A stretch of 64,000 bases of DNA from Fictibacillus phosphorivorans (GCF_023715845.1 NZ_JAMBOR010000018.1:16653-80652), one strand, 5' to 3'. Shown: positions 25,331 to 33,956, numbered from the stretch's first letter. Translations and numbers: made by a program. Notes: generated by a model not told the origin, from the sequence alone.

Positions 25331-27754
25331 TCAATTCGTTTGGGCCTGAGTTTCTGTTGTTGTTGTGTTAGCCTCTGTTCCAGTTCCATTTCCTTCTGCA
25401 GGAGGATCTGTTGGAGGTGTGTCTGGTTCAGACTCAGGCTCCTCGGGATCTTCAGGCTCTGTTGGCGGATCCTCTGGTTCAGGGCCTGTTCCAGGATCGT
25501 CCGGCTTATCGTCCTGTGGTGGTGGAGGATCTGGGTCATCATCTTCCTTAGGTTTAGTTGGTGGAGGATCTGTCTGCTTGTCATCCTCTTTTTTTCTTTT
25601 TTCTTCTTTTTGTTTAGCTTCTTCTTCATCTTTCACTTTTCGATCTTTGTATTCGTTCTTTTTTGGTTTTTTCGTTATTGTAGCTTTCTTCTCTTTTATA
25701 GGTGCGATAAGCTCCCTCATCGATGTTCCTTTTACAATAAGCTCTCTAATCGTGTTGGAACCATTCTTATTTTTTGTGATATAGCCAGTATCTTGATTGA
25801 TATAGATCTCTTCTACCGATTTTGGCTTTTCAAAGGCAGGTGTCTTCTTATCTTTCGAAACCTCTGAAACGATGGATTTGAAGATGTATTTTGCGATTTT
25901 TTGATCTTCTGGTGTTAAATATTGTTCGGCGTTCGTCTTATCATATCCTGTCCAAACAGCTGCTGTGTAATTTGTCCTATAACCTGCAAACCAGGAATCG
26001 CTGGAGCCTTTTTCAATGTCCAGTCCATCAGGCATATTGGTTGTACCCGTTTTACCGGCGACTTCTAATCCAGGGATCGCGGCTAAAGTTCCCGTTCCTC
26101 GTTTCACAACGTCTTTTAACATATCAGTCACCATATAAGCGGTGTAGTCATGCATCGCTGCTACCGGTTTTGATTCGAACTTTTTCTCATAGCCATCAGG
26201 AAATGTGACTTTTCTCAATGTCGTCGGCTGATGATATATACCTTTATTACCAAAGGCTGTATACGCACCTGCAAGTTCGAGAGGTGAAGGTCCATGCTTA
26301 AACCCGCCGATCGCATAGGCCGGGTAAGCTGTTTTGATCGAGATACCGAGCTTATTGGCAAACTTAACGGCATCTTCAGATCCAACTTCCATAAAGGTCT
26401 TTATCGCAGGGATATTGTAAGAGTGCATGAGTGCTTCACGCATAGAAACGTCTCCATGGAATTCATCATCCCAGTTACCTGCTTCCCAGTCACCGATTTT
26501 TAATTCTTCATCTTTTATTTGTTTGTATGTCGACCATTTTAATTTTTCTATGGCAGGGCCGTAATCGAGAATGGGCTTGATCGTTGATCCTGGCTGTCTT
26601 TTCGTGTCAGTAGCATAGTTAAATCCATTTGCGATATTTTCATCACCGCTCGTTCTGTTTCCTCCTAGAGCTCGGATGACTCCAGTCTTTGTATCGAGTA
26701 GCGCTACACCCGCTTTAAACTTCTTACTTGGATACTTCACGAATTCATCATTAGACAGCACTCTTTCCGTATGTGCCTGTGCTTTTGGATCCAGGGTCGT
26801 GTAGATCTTCAGACCGCCTTCATAGATCGCACGCTCTGAAACACCTTTTTCTTTTAACTCTTTGATGACTTGCTGAATGAACGATTCATATTTCAATTGT
26901 TTCGCTTTTTCTTTAACTAGCAACTCTTTAACGGGTGTCTTTACAGCTTCTTCTTTCTGTTCTTTCGTGATGGCACCATTTTTGTACATTAATTCGAGTA
27001 CGGTATTACGTCTTTCTTCTGCAGCCTCTGGATGAAGGAAGGGATCATAACCGCTTGGCCGCTGAGGAAGTCCTGCTAATAATGCAGCTTCTGCTGGAGT
27101 TAGATCTTGCAGTGGTTTATTGAAGTACGTTTTTGCAGCGGTTGCAACTCCATAAGCTCCGCTCCCAAAATAGATCTTGTTTAAGTACATCTCTAAGATT
27201 TCGTCTTTGGAGTACTTTTGTTCTAACTGAATCGCAAGGTATGCCTCTTGAACTTTACGCTTAAGCGTTTTATCAGGGGAAAGGACACTGTTCTTCACGA
27301 CTTGTTGAGTGATTGTACTTGCGCCCTCTGCTCCAAAGCCATCCTTTACGTTTGCTAATGCAGCTCCAAATATTCGTTTTACATCAACACCCATGTGGTC
27401 TCTGAAGCGGGTATCTTCTGTTGAGATAAACGCTTGCTGCACAAGTTCAGGAATGTCATTAATTTTTGCGTACTCTCTCCGTTCGTTGCTTGTAACATAA
27501 GTAATAAACTCATCATTCATGTCATAGATCATGGAAGACTGCGGGTCGGTTAAGGCTTCTTCTGTTAATCTTGGAGTACCATTGACATAGGCGTATATCA
27601 TGGCACCACCGAACGATACACTGGATAAGAATAATATAAGAGTAATAAGAGCAGTTCGCCGAATCCAGCGTGACTTTTTCTTTTGCTGACGGAGCTCTGA
27701 TCGATTTGCCACAGCACTCTTCCTTTCTTTGGATACTATCCTTGATTTACCCAT
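25331..27754 (-). CDS. Class A penicillin-binding protein (PBP1A-like)
   Basis: This 807-residue bifunctional peptidoglycan synthase starts with a basic cytoplasmic tail and one membrane anchor (residues about 32-54). The GT51 glycosyltransferase follows (catalytic Glu in STEDTRFRDHMG; QQVVKN; the MYLNKIYFGSGAYGVATAA motif), then the transpeptidase domain with SxxK in RQPGSTIKP, SxN in HSYNIPA and KTG in AGKTGTT. The last 150 residues are disordered: Lys/Glu-rich, then Pro/Asp/Glu-rich, then Thr-rich. It resembles B. subtilis ponA, but no recU gene lies beside it, so it may be a second class A enzyme. AGGAAGAG precedes the ATG. Confidence 0.9.
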   Translation of the reverse strand: MGKSRIVSKERKSAVANRSELRQQKKKSRWIRRTALITLILFLSSVSFGGAMIYAYVNGTPRLTEEALTDPQSSMIYDMNDEFITYVTSNERREYAKINDIPELVQQAFISTEDTRFRDHMGVDVKRIFGAALANVKDGFGAEGASTITQQVVKNSVLSPDKTLKRKVQEAYLAIQLEQKYSKDEILEMYLNKIYFGSGAYGVATAAKTYFNKPLQDLTPAEAALLAGLPQRPSGYDPFLHPEAAEERRNTVLELMYKNGAITKEQKEEAVKTPVKELLVKEKAKQLKYESFIQQVIKELKEKGVSERAIYEGGLKIYTTLDPKAQAHTERVLSNDEFVKYPSKKFKAGVALLDTKTGVIRALGGNRTSGDENIANGFNYATDTKRQPGSTIKPILDYGPAIEKLKWSTYKQIKDEELKIGDWEAGNWDDEFHGDVSMREALMHSYNIPAIKTFMEVGSEDAVKFANKLGISIKTAYPAYAIGGFKHGPSPLELAGAYTAFGNKGIYHQPTTLRKVTFPDGYEKKFESKPVAAMHDYTAYMVTDMLKDVVKRGTGTLAAIPGLEVAGKTGTTNMPDGLDIEKGSSDSWFAGYRTNYTAAVWTGYDKTNAEQYLTPEDQKIAKYIFKSIVSEVSKDKKTPAFEKPKSVEEIYINQDTGYITKNKNGSNTIRELIVKGTSMRELIAPIKEKKATITKKPKKNEYKDRKVKDEEEAKQKEEKRKKEDDKQTDPPPTKPKEDDDPDPPPPQDDKPDDPGTGPEPEDPPTEPEDPEEPESEPDTPPTDPPAEGNGTGTEANTTTTETQAQTN

Positions 27755-27821
27755 TCTCTTCCTGAATAAAACAGTTTAGGTAATCGAAGATAGGGGAAAA
27801 ATAAAAAAGAGGAGTGATTCC

Positions 27822-28118
27822 ATGAAACCACAGACAAAAGAACGTGCCGAGCTTGTTTATTCGATGCTCGGACAAATCATTGAAAAACAGAGCGGGACTG
27901 AACAAGAATTTAATCGTTTAACCGAAATATGCCAATTATTAAAGGAAGATATTGAAATCGGAGAAAAAACTTCTGGAGTGCTAGATGATCTAAGCGAACT
28001 CGGAGGTAAAGCTTTGGATTTTAATTCTGATGAGCAAAGAGAAGCATTTATAAAGCAGGAAGGTCGAAAACTTGAAGAATACCATGAGCATTTTAAAGCC
28101 TTATTTGAAGAAAAATGA
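27822..28118 (+). CDS. Hypothetical 98-aa helical protein
   Basis: The product is not recognised. It starts MKPQTKERAELVYSMLGQII, is predicted all-helical and charged, and has no signal peptide or membrane segment. AAAGAGGAG precedes the ATG, and a terminator follows at once, so it is a single-gene unit divergent from the PBP gene. The two starts are 68 bp apart and could share a control region. Confidence 0.6.
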   Translation: MKPQTKERAELVYSMLGQIIEKQSGTEQEFNRLTEICQLLKEDIEIGEKTSGVLDDLSELGGKALDFNSDEQREAFIKQEGRKLEEYHEHFKALFEEK

Positions 28119-28149
28119 TCTAAGCGAACCGGCTTAGGTCTTTTTTTTA
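28117..28149 (+). terminator. Terminator
   Basis: GATCTAAGC pairs with GCTTAGGTC around GAACCG and is followed by eight T residues. Confidence 0.8.
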
Positions 28150-28176
28150 TGGATTTTAAGCACGAATTCATTTGGT

Positions 28177-28318
28177 TGAGCGAAAAATGAAGATTCTGAG
28201 CGAAGGTGAATCTTGTTTGAGCGTAGCGTAGTAATCTTGAGCGAAAAGGGGGATGTTTTGAGCGTAGATCGAAGTTTTTGAGCGAACGTGTAATAAATAT
28301 AAAAACACGTACCGTGAA
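28177..28318 (+). repeat. Periodic TGAGCG element, copy A
   Basis: TGAGCG begins at 28177, 28197, 28218, 28238, 28259 and 28279, a spacing of 20, 21, 20, 21 and 20 nt. Most boxes are preceded by one to four T. The 14-15 nt between boxes differ from unit to unit. After the sixth box a tail follows (AACGTGT, 13-nt loop, ACACGTACCGT) that can form a 6-bp hairpin. Copy B at 52.1 kb has the same six boxes and nearly the same tail in the opposite orientation. It is non-coding and lies between a terminator and the next promoter region. Confidence 0.85.
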
Positions 28319-28363
28319 AAAGGGATATAGCAAGCTCAAGCTCAAGGTAAAAACGATTCAGGA

Positions 28364-28373
28364 TTTTGTCGAA
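28364..28373 (+). promoter_or_regulatory. Possible Spo0A box
   Basis: TTTTGTCGAA matches the Spo0A-binding core TGTCGAA with its upstream T run. It lies about 90 nt before the GNAT gene. A 7-10 base match can occur by chance. Confidence 0.25.
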
Positions 28374-28420
28374 CGATTTAGGTAGTTATTTAACGGTGCA
28401 TTTTATACAATAAAATTAAA

Positions 28421-28440
28421 TAAAATGACCAGTCGTTTTA
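28421..28440. promoter_or_regulatory. Candidate TetR-type operator before the GNAT gene
   Basis: TAAAATGACCAGTCGTTTTA is an imperfect palindrome (8 of 10 positions pair) centred on GACCAGTC, a typical layout for TetR-family sites. A TetR regulator is the second gene downstream, so autogenous control of the pair is plausible. Confidence 0.4.
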
Positions 28441-28464
28441 AATAAAGATCAGGGAGTGAAATCC

Positions 28465-29382
28465 ATGCTAGTCATTAAACGTTTTGATGAGATATCTTAT
28501 AAAGAAGCAATAACTTTATGGAATGAATCTTGGAAACATTACTTCTCAGATATGACAATGGACCTTAACCGGTTTTTGCAAAAAGTAACGGGTGAGGGAA
28601 TCTCCTTAGAACATTCAGTTGTCGCTGTTTATGAGGGAAAGCTCGCAGGATTTGCACTGAATAGTTTTAGAACAATTAATGGCAAGCGATTTGTATGGAA
28701 CGGCGGAACTGCGATTGCCCCTGATTTTAGAGGAATGGGAATCGGAGAAAAACTAATCCAAGCCTGTTTGGAGATCTACGAAGAGCAAAACGTTGATTTT
28801 GCACGTTTAGAAGCCATTAAAGAGAACGAAAAAGCCATAAAGTTATATGAGAAGATGGGTTATCAAACGTTTGAAGAGCTGTCTTTTTTGCTGCATGAAG
28901 GCGAGATTTCGGTCATTCAAGGGTCAAGTTCAAATGTCGTAGTGAAAAATGCAACGATACAAGAGGTATTATCCTTATCATTTTTTGAGCCGCTTACGGC
29001 CTGGCAAACCCAATTTCAAAGTTTAAAAGACTTTTCATGTGCACTGGCAGTGGATGGTGGACGGCCGGTTGGGTATGCAGTGTATAAAAAGAGCTTCAAA
29101 GAAACGGGAGAGCTCGCAGGAATTGTTCTCTATCAGTGTGCAATAGATACCAAGTGTGACTTAGAAGAAGAGACAACCGCAAATCTGATCAATTTCGCTT
29201 TTGCACCAGAAGCAGGAGCCATAAGAAGATTGACGATGAATCTTCCTAAAAAGCAGGATACCTTAAGCCGCTTGTTGAAGAAAGCAGGGTTTACTACGTT
29301 CGTTGAACAAGTGCATATGGAACGCCCTATTAAAAAAGGTAGCAGAAACAAAGGCAGCAAAAACTTTTTCCGAATAGACTGA
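28465..29382 (+). CDS. GNAT-family N-acetyltransferase
   Basis: The protein (305 residues from the ATG at 28465, with AGGGAG upstream; a GTG three codons earlier overlaps that site) has a GNAT domain in residues about 1-145. Acetyl-CoA binding motif A is VWNGGTAIAPDFRGMGIGEK, and KAIKLYEKMGYQTFE follows. The second half (about 155-285) looks like a degraded or second GNAT-like domain with LAVDGGRPVGYAVY. The substrate is unknown. It precedes a TetR gene in the same direction by 51 nt. Confidence 0.75.
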   Translation: MLVIKRFDEISYKEAITLWNESWKHYFSDMTMDLNRFLQKVTGEGISLEHSVVAVYEGKLAGFALNSFRTINGKRFVWNGGTAIAPDFRGMGIGEKLIQACLEIYEEQNVDFARLEAIKENEKAIKLYEKMGYQTFEELSFLLHEGEISVIQGSSSNVVVKNATIQEVLSLSFFEPLTAWQTQFQSLKDFSCALAVDGGRPVGYAVYKKSFKETGELAGIVLYQCAIDTKCDLEEETTANLINFAFAPEAGAIRRLTMNLPKKQDTLSRLLKKAGFTTFVEQVHMERPIKKGSRNKGSKNFFRID

Positions 29383-29433
29383 AAACTCTGTTATACTTGA
29401 AATGGATAACGTGCTATAAATGGAGGAAGCATC

Positions 29434-30042
29434 ATGCCTAAAGTTTCAGATCAGTATAAAGAAGAGAAACGAAACCACATACTCGAAAGTGCTCTAAAAT
29501 GTTTCGGAGAAAAAGGATATCAAGCGACAATTATTGATGATATCGTGAAAGACTCAAATATTAGCAAAGGTGCTATCTATAATTATTTTGAAAGTAAAGA
29601 AGAGATATATTTACAGCTTCTAAAAAAGCGAACGAATTCGTTTTTTGAAGAAATGGATGAGATAAATGCCAACCTTACAAGTGCCAAAGAGAAACTAACA
29701 AATCTATTTAAACGATTCAAAAAACAAGGATTAAAAGAAGAAGATCAGCAGACTATGCGTGTTTATATTGAGTTTTGGCTTTATGGATCAAGACAAGAGG
29801 ATTTAAGGAAAATTCTTGCGGAGAGATACAACCGTTTTATCGATTATATTGTAAATATAGTAGTAGACGGCCAGAAGTCCGGAGAGATCAAGAAAGAAAT
29901 CGATCCCCAGAATATCTCACGAATCTTCTGGGCGATCCGTGATGGCAATGTATTGCACTATTCCTTTTTAGGAGAAGAAGAGCAATACAAAATTGCATGG
30001 GATACTATAGAAGAAATGTTCTTAAACTACGTGCAGCAATAA
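29434..30042 (+). CDS. TetR/AcrR-family transcriptional regulator
   Basis: The 202-residue protein has the TetR N-terminal helix-turn-helix at residues 10-57 (ALKCFGEKGYQATIIDDIVK, ISKGAIYNYFESKEEIY). A helical ligand-binding domain follows, with YIEFWLYGSRQEDLRKILAE typical of the YfiR/BetI-like group. GGAGGAAG precedes the ATG. It probably controls its own unit through the palindrome at 28421. The permease fragment on the opposite strand just downstream suggests it once neighboured an exporter. Confidence 0.8.
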   Translation: MPKVSDQYKEEKRNHILESALKCFGEKGYQATIIDDIVKDSNISKGAIYNYFESKEEIYLQLLKKRTNSFFEEMDEINANLTSAKEKLTNLFKRFKKQGLKEEDQQTMRVYIEFWLYGSRQEDLRKILAERYNRFIDYIVNIVVDGQKSGEIKKEIDPQNISRIFWAIRDGNVLHYSFLGEEEQYKIAWDTIEEMFLNYVQQ

Positions 30043-30067
30043 AGACGCCAACAGTGGCGTCTTTTTT
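30042..30067. terminator. Terminator after the TetR gene
   Basis: AAGACGCCA and TGGCGTCTT flank ACAG and are followed by TTTT, immediately after the stop codon. Confidence 0.8.
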
Positions 30068-30090
30068 CATTAATTTATGAACGATTGGTA

Positions 30091-30255
30091 TTAATGACTT
30101 TTTCGAATCACCCAAAAAATGATGAGAGATGCAATGAGTACGATAAGTATCGTAGGTTGTGTGAAACCAGATGAACCCGTAAGAATATCATAGACATTTG
30201 AAACCCCTTGGCTAAATAACCAAATGAGAGGTGTATAAGGGGAAAGAATATAAAG
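30091..30255 (-). pseudogene. C-terminal tail of a membrane permease
   Basis: On the minus strand an open frame without a start reads YILSPYTPLIWLFSQGVSN, TGSSGFTQPTILIVL and IASLIIFWVIRKSH, then stops at 30091. Two hydrophobic helices and a basic end are typical of the last part of an ABC-2 permease. Upstream of 30255 the frame is lost, so this is a remnant. The rest of the 30,042-30,526 gap holds AT-rich DNA and the sigX promoter. Confidence 0.5.
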
Positions 30256-30468
30256 TCCCTATATCCATATAAGGTCTAATAGTCATAAAATCTGTAGAGA
30301 TTGGTAAATCAGTAGCAACTCTAATTTAACTTTAATGCTTTTTAAAAGCCCCCCTAATTAACGACTTTATTTGTCTAAGAAATACCCCTTTTGTTGGGAA
30401 TTATCGACAAAATAGTCCTTTCGTGTAGCTGGAAATAAGAGTAGACTAATAGAGTAACATGTTTGTAA

Positions 30469-30494
30469 TGTAACTTTTTACGAATAATCACGAC
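30469..30494 (+). promoter_or_regulatory. Sigma-X type autoregulatory promoter
   Basis: TGTAAC (30469-30474), 16 nt, then CGAC (30491-30494) fits the B. subtilis ECF sigma-X/W consensus TGTAAC-N16/17-CGAC. It lies 32 nt before the sigX start, as expected for autoregulation. Confidence 0.7.
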
Positions 30495-30525
30495 TACATA
30501 TATAGATAGACAGGGGGCCATTCTG

Positions 30526-31071
30526 GTGAAGGAAACGTTCGACCGGTTATACGATGAATATCACCACGCGTTGTTCCAATTTCTCTTTTACATGGTCCGA
30601 AACCGTGAATCGGCGGAGGATCTTGTTCAGGAAGTTTATATCAGGGTACTAAACGCGTATAAAAGTTTTGAAGGAAAAAGTTCAGAAAAAACATGGTTGT
30701 ATTCGATAGCTAGGCATGTGGCCATTGACTGGCTTAGAAAACAATCAAGACGCAACAAACGATTTTTGATCTTTGACATTAAAGAAAGTGAAAGTTTGCT
30801 AAAAGATCAGGACCCCCTTCCAGATGAGTTATTAGCAAAAAAAGAGTCTTATAAAGATTTATATAAAATGCTAAAACGCTGTACGTTAGATCAGCAGCAG
30901 GTACTCGTGCTTCGGTACATTCAGTCATTATCTATCTCAGAAACTGCGCAAGTATTAAGTTGGACAGAAAGCAAAGTGAAAACCACCCAGCACCGGGCCA
31001 TAAAAGAACTGCGCAAATGGCTGGATCAACAACCGGGCCTGGAGGAGGAATTGAAAGATGGAACCAATTAA
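30526..31071 (+). CDS. sigX: ECF RNA polymerase sigma factor SigX
   Basis: The 181-residue ECF sigma factor is very like B. subtilis SigX: YDEYHHALFQFLFYMVRNRE, EDLVQEVYIRVLNAYKSFEG (region 2.2) and SSEKTWLYSIARHVAIDW (regions 2.3-2.4), then region 4 with SISETAQVLSWTESKVKTTQ. SigX directs genes for cell-envelope charge and antimicrobial-peptide resistance in B. subtilis. The GTG start follows AGGGGG. The 3' end overlaps rsiX by 14 nt. A matching ECF promoter lies just upstream. Confidence 0.88.
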   Translation: MKETFDRLYDEYHHALFQFLFYMVRNRESAEDLVQEVYIRVLNAYKSFEGKSSEKTWLYSIARHVAIDWLRKQSRRNKRFLIFDIKESESLLKDQDPLPDELLAKKESYKDLYKMLKRCTLDQQQVLVLRYIQSLSISETAQVLSWTESKVKTTQHRAIKELRKWLDQQPGLEEELKDGTN

Positions 31072-32236
31072 GTGGAACGATGAAAAAATTGAACAACATC
31101 TTAAAAGTCTGCCGCCTATAAAAGACCGCCAATCCAAACAAGAACTGTATCTAAAGGTAGAGGCGAAGGTTGAATATAAAAACAATAAAGGGAAGCGGCT
31201 TCCGACATGGAGTCTTCCCGCTCTTGCGACTGCTTGTGCACTTGTGATTTTTGGTGTTTTTGCTCCTGAACTTGTGAAGAATGGTGGAACGAAGGAGCAA
31301 AATAAGGTGGTGCAGCATGAAGCTAAGAAAGAGTCTAATGAAATGAATACAACCATGACTACAGACGGAGAAGTTAGTTTGAAATTTGATAATAAAACAG
31401 CGCCTGTTTCATATCATGGTCCTATTCAAGAGAGCTCCCTGCAAAGCACCGAGACAGAGCGGGATTGGGTTACAGTAGGATACTTGGATGAGCAGGCCCA
31501 GCTTGCAATACCAGTAAGCTTTATAACGAAGCCAAATCAATACTTGGATAAAGTAAACGAACAGCTACAGAAATTTAAGCCAGCATCAGCTGGACTTATG
31601 GAAAGTCCATTGCAGCGCGCCAAGATTACGGAAGAAGAGGAAACGGTAATCATCGACTGGCCGGCAGGATCCATTTATGAAGCAGAAGAGCCATTGCTCA
31701 AAAACCTGATTGCTTTAACCTTCTCAAATGAAAATCAAAAATATAAAGTTGAATTCAGAACAGAAGGCAAAACGGGTTACGAATTCCCAAACTATGGACT
31801 AGTGAAAGGGTGGAACCTAGAAGTTCCTGGTGCTCCTCATTTCAGATATGATGCACCAACAACAGACACCTTTATTGTCAGCCTTTTTTCTGCAGGTCAG
31901 GAAGCGGATGACATGCCAGCTGATCTCGATGATGCCCTTGAAGTTATGGATGAAGAACAAGAACGTGGTTTGAAGCCATTGCTTCCCAAAAATCTAGAAT
32001 TAGAAGTTAAAATAACTGGAAAACATTCAGTTGAAATAACATTCCCTGATTCATTTAAACTTCAGCCAGATAATCAAGAACATCAGATGATGATTGATGC
32101 GATCTTGCTTACTGCGAAAAGCTATGATTACGATACCGTCAAGTTTAACAATACGGGATTAGAAGCCATCGGACCTTATCAGCTAAATAAACCAATAGAA
32201 GGTATTAAAGGACAAAATGTATATCACTATCAATAA
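31058..32236 (+). CDS. rsiX: Anti-sigma-X factor RsiX
   Basis: This 392-residue type II membrane protein has a cytoplasmic N-terminus (MEPIKWNDEKIEQHLKSLPP), one membrane helix at about residues 51-69 (WSLPALATACALVIFGVFAP) and a large external domain. The domain has two related GerMN-like halves: DEQAQLAIPVSFITKP and the later PKNLELEVKITGKHSVEITF. It should hold SigX at the membrane until released by an envelope signal. GAGGAGG precedes the ATG inside sigX, so the pair is coupled. The length is close to B. subtilis RsiX. Confidence 0.85.
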   Translation: MEPIKWNDEKIEQHLKSLPPIKDRQSKQELYLKVEAKVEYKNNKGKRLPTWSLPALATACALVIFGVFAPELVKNGGTKEQNKVVQHEAKKESNEMNTTMTTDGEVSLKFDNKTAPVSYHGPIQESSLQSTETERDWVTVGYLDEQAQLAIPVSFITKPNQYLDKVNEQLQKFKPASAGLMESPLQRAKITEEEETVIIDWPAGSIYEAEEPLLKNLIALTFSNENQKYKVEFRTEGKTGYEFPNYGLVKGWNLEVPGAPHFRYDAPTTDTFIVSLFSAGQEADDMPADLDDALEVMDEEQERGLKPLLPKNLELEVKITGKHSVEITFPDSFKLQPDNQEHQMMIDAILLTAKSYDYDTVKFNNTGLEAIGPYQLNKPIEGIKGQNVYHYQ

Positions 32237-32244
32237 AAATATCG

Positions 32245-32272
32245 AAAAAGGCTGCAATTTGCAGTCTTTTTC
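32245..32272 (+). terminator. Terminator after rsiX
   Basis: AAAAAGGCTGCAA and TTTGCAGTCTTTTT form a compact stem with a T run. Confidence 0.75.
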
Positions 32273-32284
32273 TTATGGGAAAAA

Positions 32285-32311
32285 AGTAACTTTGCGTTTC
32301 AGCCCATCGAC
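32285..32311 (+). promoter_or_regulatory. Second sigma-X/W type promoter
   Basis: AGTAAC (32285-32290), 17 nt, then CGAC (32308-32311) matches the ECF consensus at nine of ten positions. It lies 40 nt before the NlpC/P60 remnant, which was probably in the SigX regulon. Confidence 0.5.
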
Positions 32312-32351
32312 TAATAGAGTGTAAGAGCTAATTTTAGAGAGGATGTATGAG

Positions 32352-32806
32352 ATGAAACGCATACTTATCGCATTTGTTTCATTAGGGCTCGCTGCATTAT
32401 TAATTCTAGGTGGTGTAAACATAGTAAAAGCTTCACCATCCTATGATCAAGAAGTAACAGAAACGGCTAAACTCTTTCAAAGGGACTCCATGGGGCGGTA
32501 CCACCTAAAGGGTTTGATGCATCAGGGTTTACCCAATATATTTTTAGAACAAATGTAGTGGATAAAAGTCTTCCAAGAACGACAGCTGCACAATATGAGG
32601 GAGGAACGGCTGTTGTGAAAGGAAAGGAGAAAATGGGAGATCTTGTTTTCTTTAAAATAAACGGCAAAAGCATTTCATTTGTTGGCATTTATCTTGGGAA
32701 CGAAGAATTTGCGGCTACCTCTAAAGGGGTACGCATTCAATCATTAAACACAAAGTATTGGAAAGATCGTTACGCAGGAGCCCGACGATATTTACCGCAA
32801 ATGTAA
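32352..32806 (+). pseudogene. NlpC/P60-like secreted protein, frameshifted and without catalytic Cys
   Basis: A signal peptide (MKRILIAFVSLGLAALLILG) is followed by YDQEVTETAKLFQ, where the first frame departs. The second frame gives PPKGFDASGFTQYIF and then KSLPRTTAAQYEGG, GDLVFFKINGKSISFVGIYL and KDRYAGARRYL, which is the NlpC/P60 fold. At the active-site position the usual GFDCSG is GFDASG, and the usual catalytic His after S (SHVGIY) is Phe (SFVGIY). Two catalytic residues are gone and the frame is broken around 32490-32500. The product cannot be an active endopeptidase. It may be a relic of a pseudo-enzyme lineage. Confidence 0.7.
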
Positions 32807-32954
32807 AGATTTAAACCGCTGCTCTCAAGATTAGGAGGACAGTGTTTTTTATTTTGAAGTAAAAATGCCAGCAATTAAGCCCTTTTGTATGAAATTAGGT
32901 TAAACGACACCTTCATAAGGTCATACTGGTTAATGATGAAAAGAGGTGTGACCA

Positions 32955-33920
32955 ATGACTATTATTCGACTTGGATTTGTTGCGATGAGCATGGAACTGA
33001 AGAATGCTTCTCCCTCACAGACAATGACATATAAACAGTTTAGCCAGCTTCAGAATAGAGAAGCGGGATTACGAAAACTTGAACGAATTTCACTTTCAAA
33101 TGTAACCAATACATTGAGGATTTTAAAACATGCAGTCGCTCATGATGTTACTTTTTATCGGATGACTTCACGGTTGATACCTCTTGCCAATCACAGTGAT
33201 TTACTAGACTGGGATTATATCAGTCCTTTAACGAATGCTCTTCATGAGATGGGGCATTTTGCTCAAAAGCATAAGATGAGGCTGGATTTTCATCCTGATC
33301 ATTTTGTTTTGATCAATTCTCCTAAAAAAGAAGTCTTGAAGAACTCTTTAAAAACTCTTCAGCTTCACTATAAGCTCTTAAAAAATATGGGGATTGATCC
33401 AACCCATCGATGTGTGATGCATGTGGGGGGCAACTACAAAGAGACAGATGTAGCACTTGAGAGATTTGTACAAAATTGGGCTTTCGTTCCCGTTCAGATC
33501 CAAAAGATGATTATGCTCGAAAATGATGACACGTCTTTTACGATGGCAGATGCTCTTTATTTATGCGAAAAACTTCAGATACCGCTTGTATTTGACTATC
33601 ACCATCACCTTGCCTACCACCAGGATGAAAATTGGGTTCAGCACTGGCCTAGAGTGGTAGAATCATGGAAACGATCCCCGCTACCTTTAAAGATGCACAT
33701 TTCCAGTCCTAAAAGTGAAAAGCAGTTTAGACATCACGCAGATTATGTAGATGTTTCGATGTTATTTGATTTTCTAAAGGAAGTAAAAGGGAGCGTGGAA
33801 CATATCGACTGCATGATTGAATCCAAGAAAAAGGATGTAGCTCTTTTTCAGCTTATGAGGGAAATAAAAGAAAGAAAAGATGTTGAGATTATGGATGGAG
33901 CTTCATTCCGGCTTAAATAA
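32955..33920 (+). CDS. uvsE: UV DNA damage endonuclease UvsE
   Basis: The 321-residue TIM-barrel enzyme of the UVDE family nicks DNA 5' of UV lesions, starting an alternative excision repair pathway. Diagnostic segments are IRLGFVAMSMELKNASPSQT, FYRMTSRLIPLANH, RLDFHPDHFVLINS, HVGGNYKETDVALERF, LVFDYHHHLAYH and MHISSPK. These carry the His/Asp/Glu ligands of the three-metal site. AAAGAGGTG precedes the ATG. It is a single-gene unit with a terminator right after the stop. Confidence 0.9.
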   Translation: MTIIRLGFVAMSMELKNASPSQTMTYKQFSQLQNREAGLRKLERISLSNVTNTLRILKHAVAHDVTFYRMTSRLIPLANHSDLLDWDYISPLTNALHEMGHFAQKHKMRLDFHPDHFVLINSPKKEVLKNSLKTLQLHYKLLKNMGIDPTHRCVMHVGGNYKETDVALERFVQNWAFVPVQIQKMIMLENDDTSFTMADALYLCEKLQIPLVFDYHHHLAYHQDENWVQHWPRVVESWKRSPLPLKMHISSPKSEKQFRHHADYVDVSMLFDFLKEVKGSVEHIDCMIESKKKDVALFQLMREIKERKDVEIMDGASFRLK

Positions 33921-33942
33921 AACCTTGTTGCGGCAAGGTTTT
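33919..33942. terminator. Terminator after uvsE
   Basis: AAAACCTTG and CAAGGTTTT pair around TTGCGG, just past the stop codon. Confidence 0.75.
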
Positions 33943-33956
33943 CTCTATGTTAAGAA

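Noticed and set aside
25340..25867. Cys/Phe-rich and Ser/Gly-rich plus-strand ORFs
   Set aside because: They are antisense to the low-complexity Pro/Asp/Glu tail of the penicillin-binding protein and arise from its codon composition.
28177..28318. CRISPR-like repeated array
   Set aside because: The repeated part is only 6-10 bases and the intervening pieces 14-15 bases, far below CRISPR sizes. Two short inverted copies occur in the chromosome and no cas gene is present.
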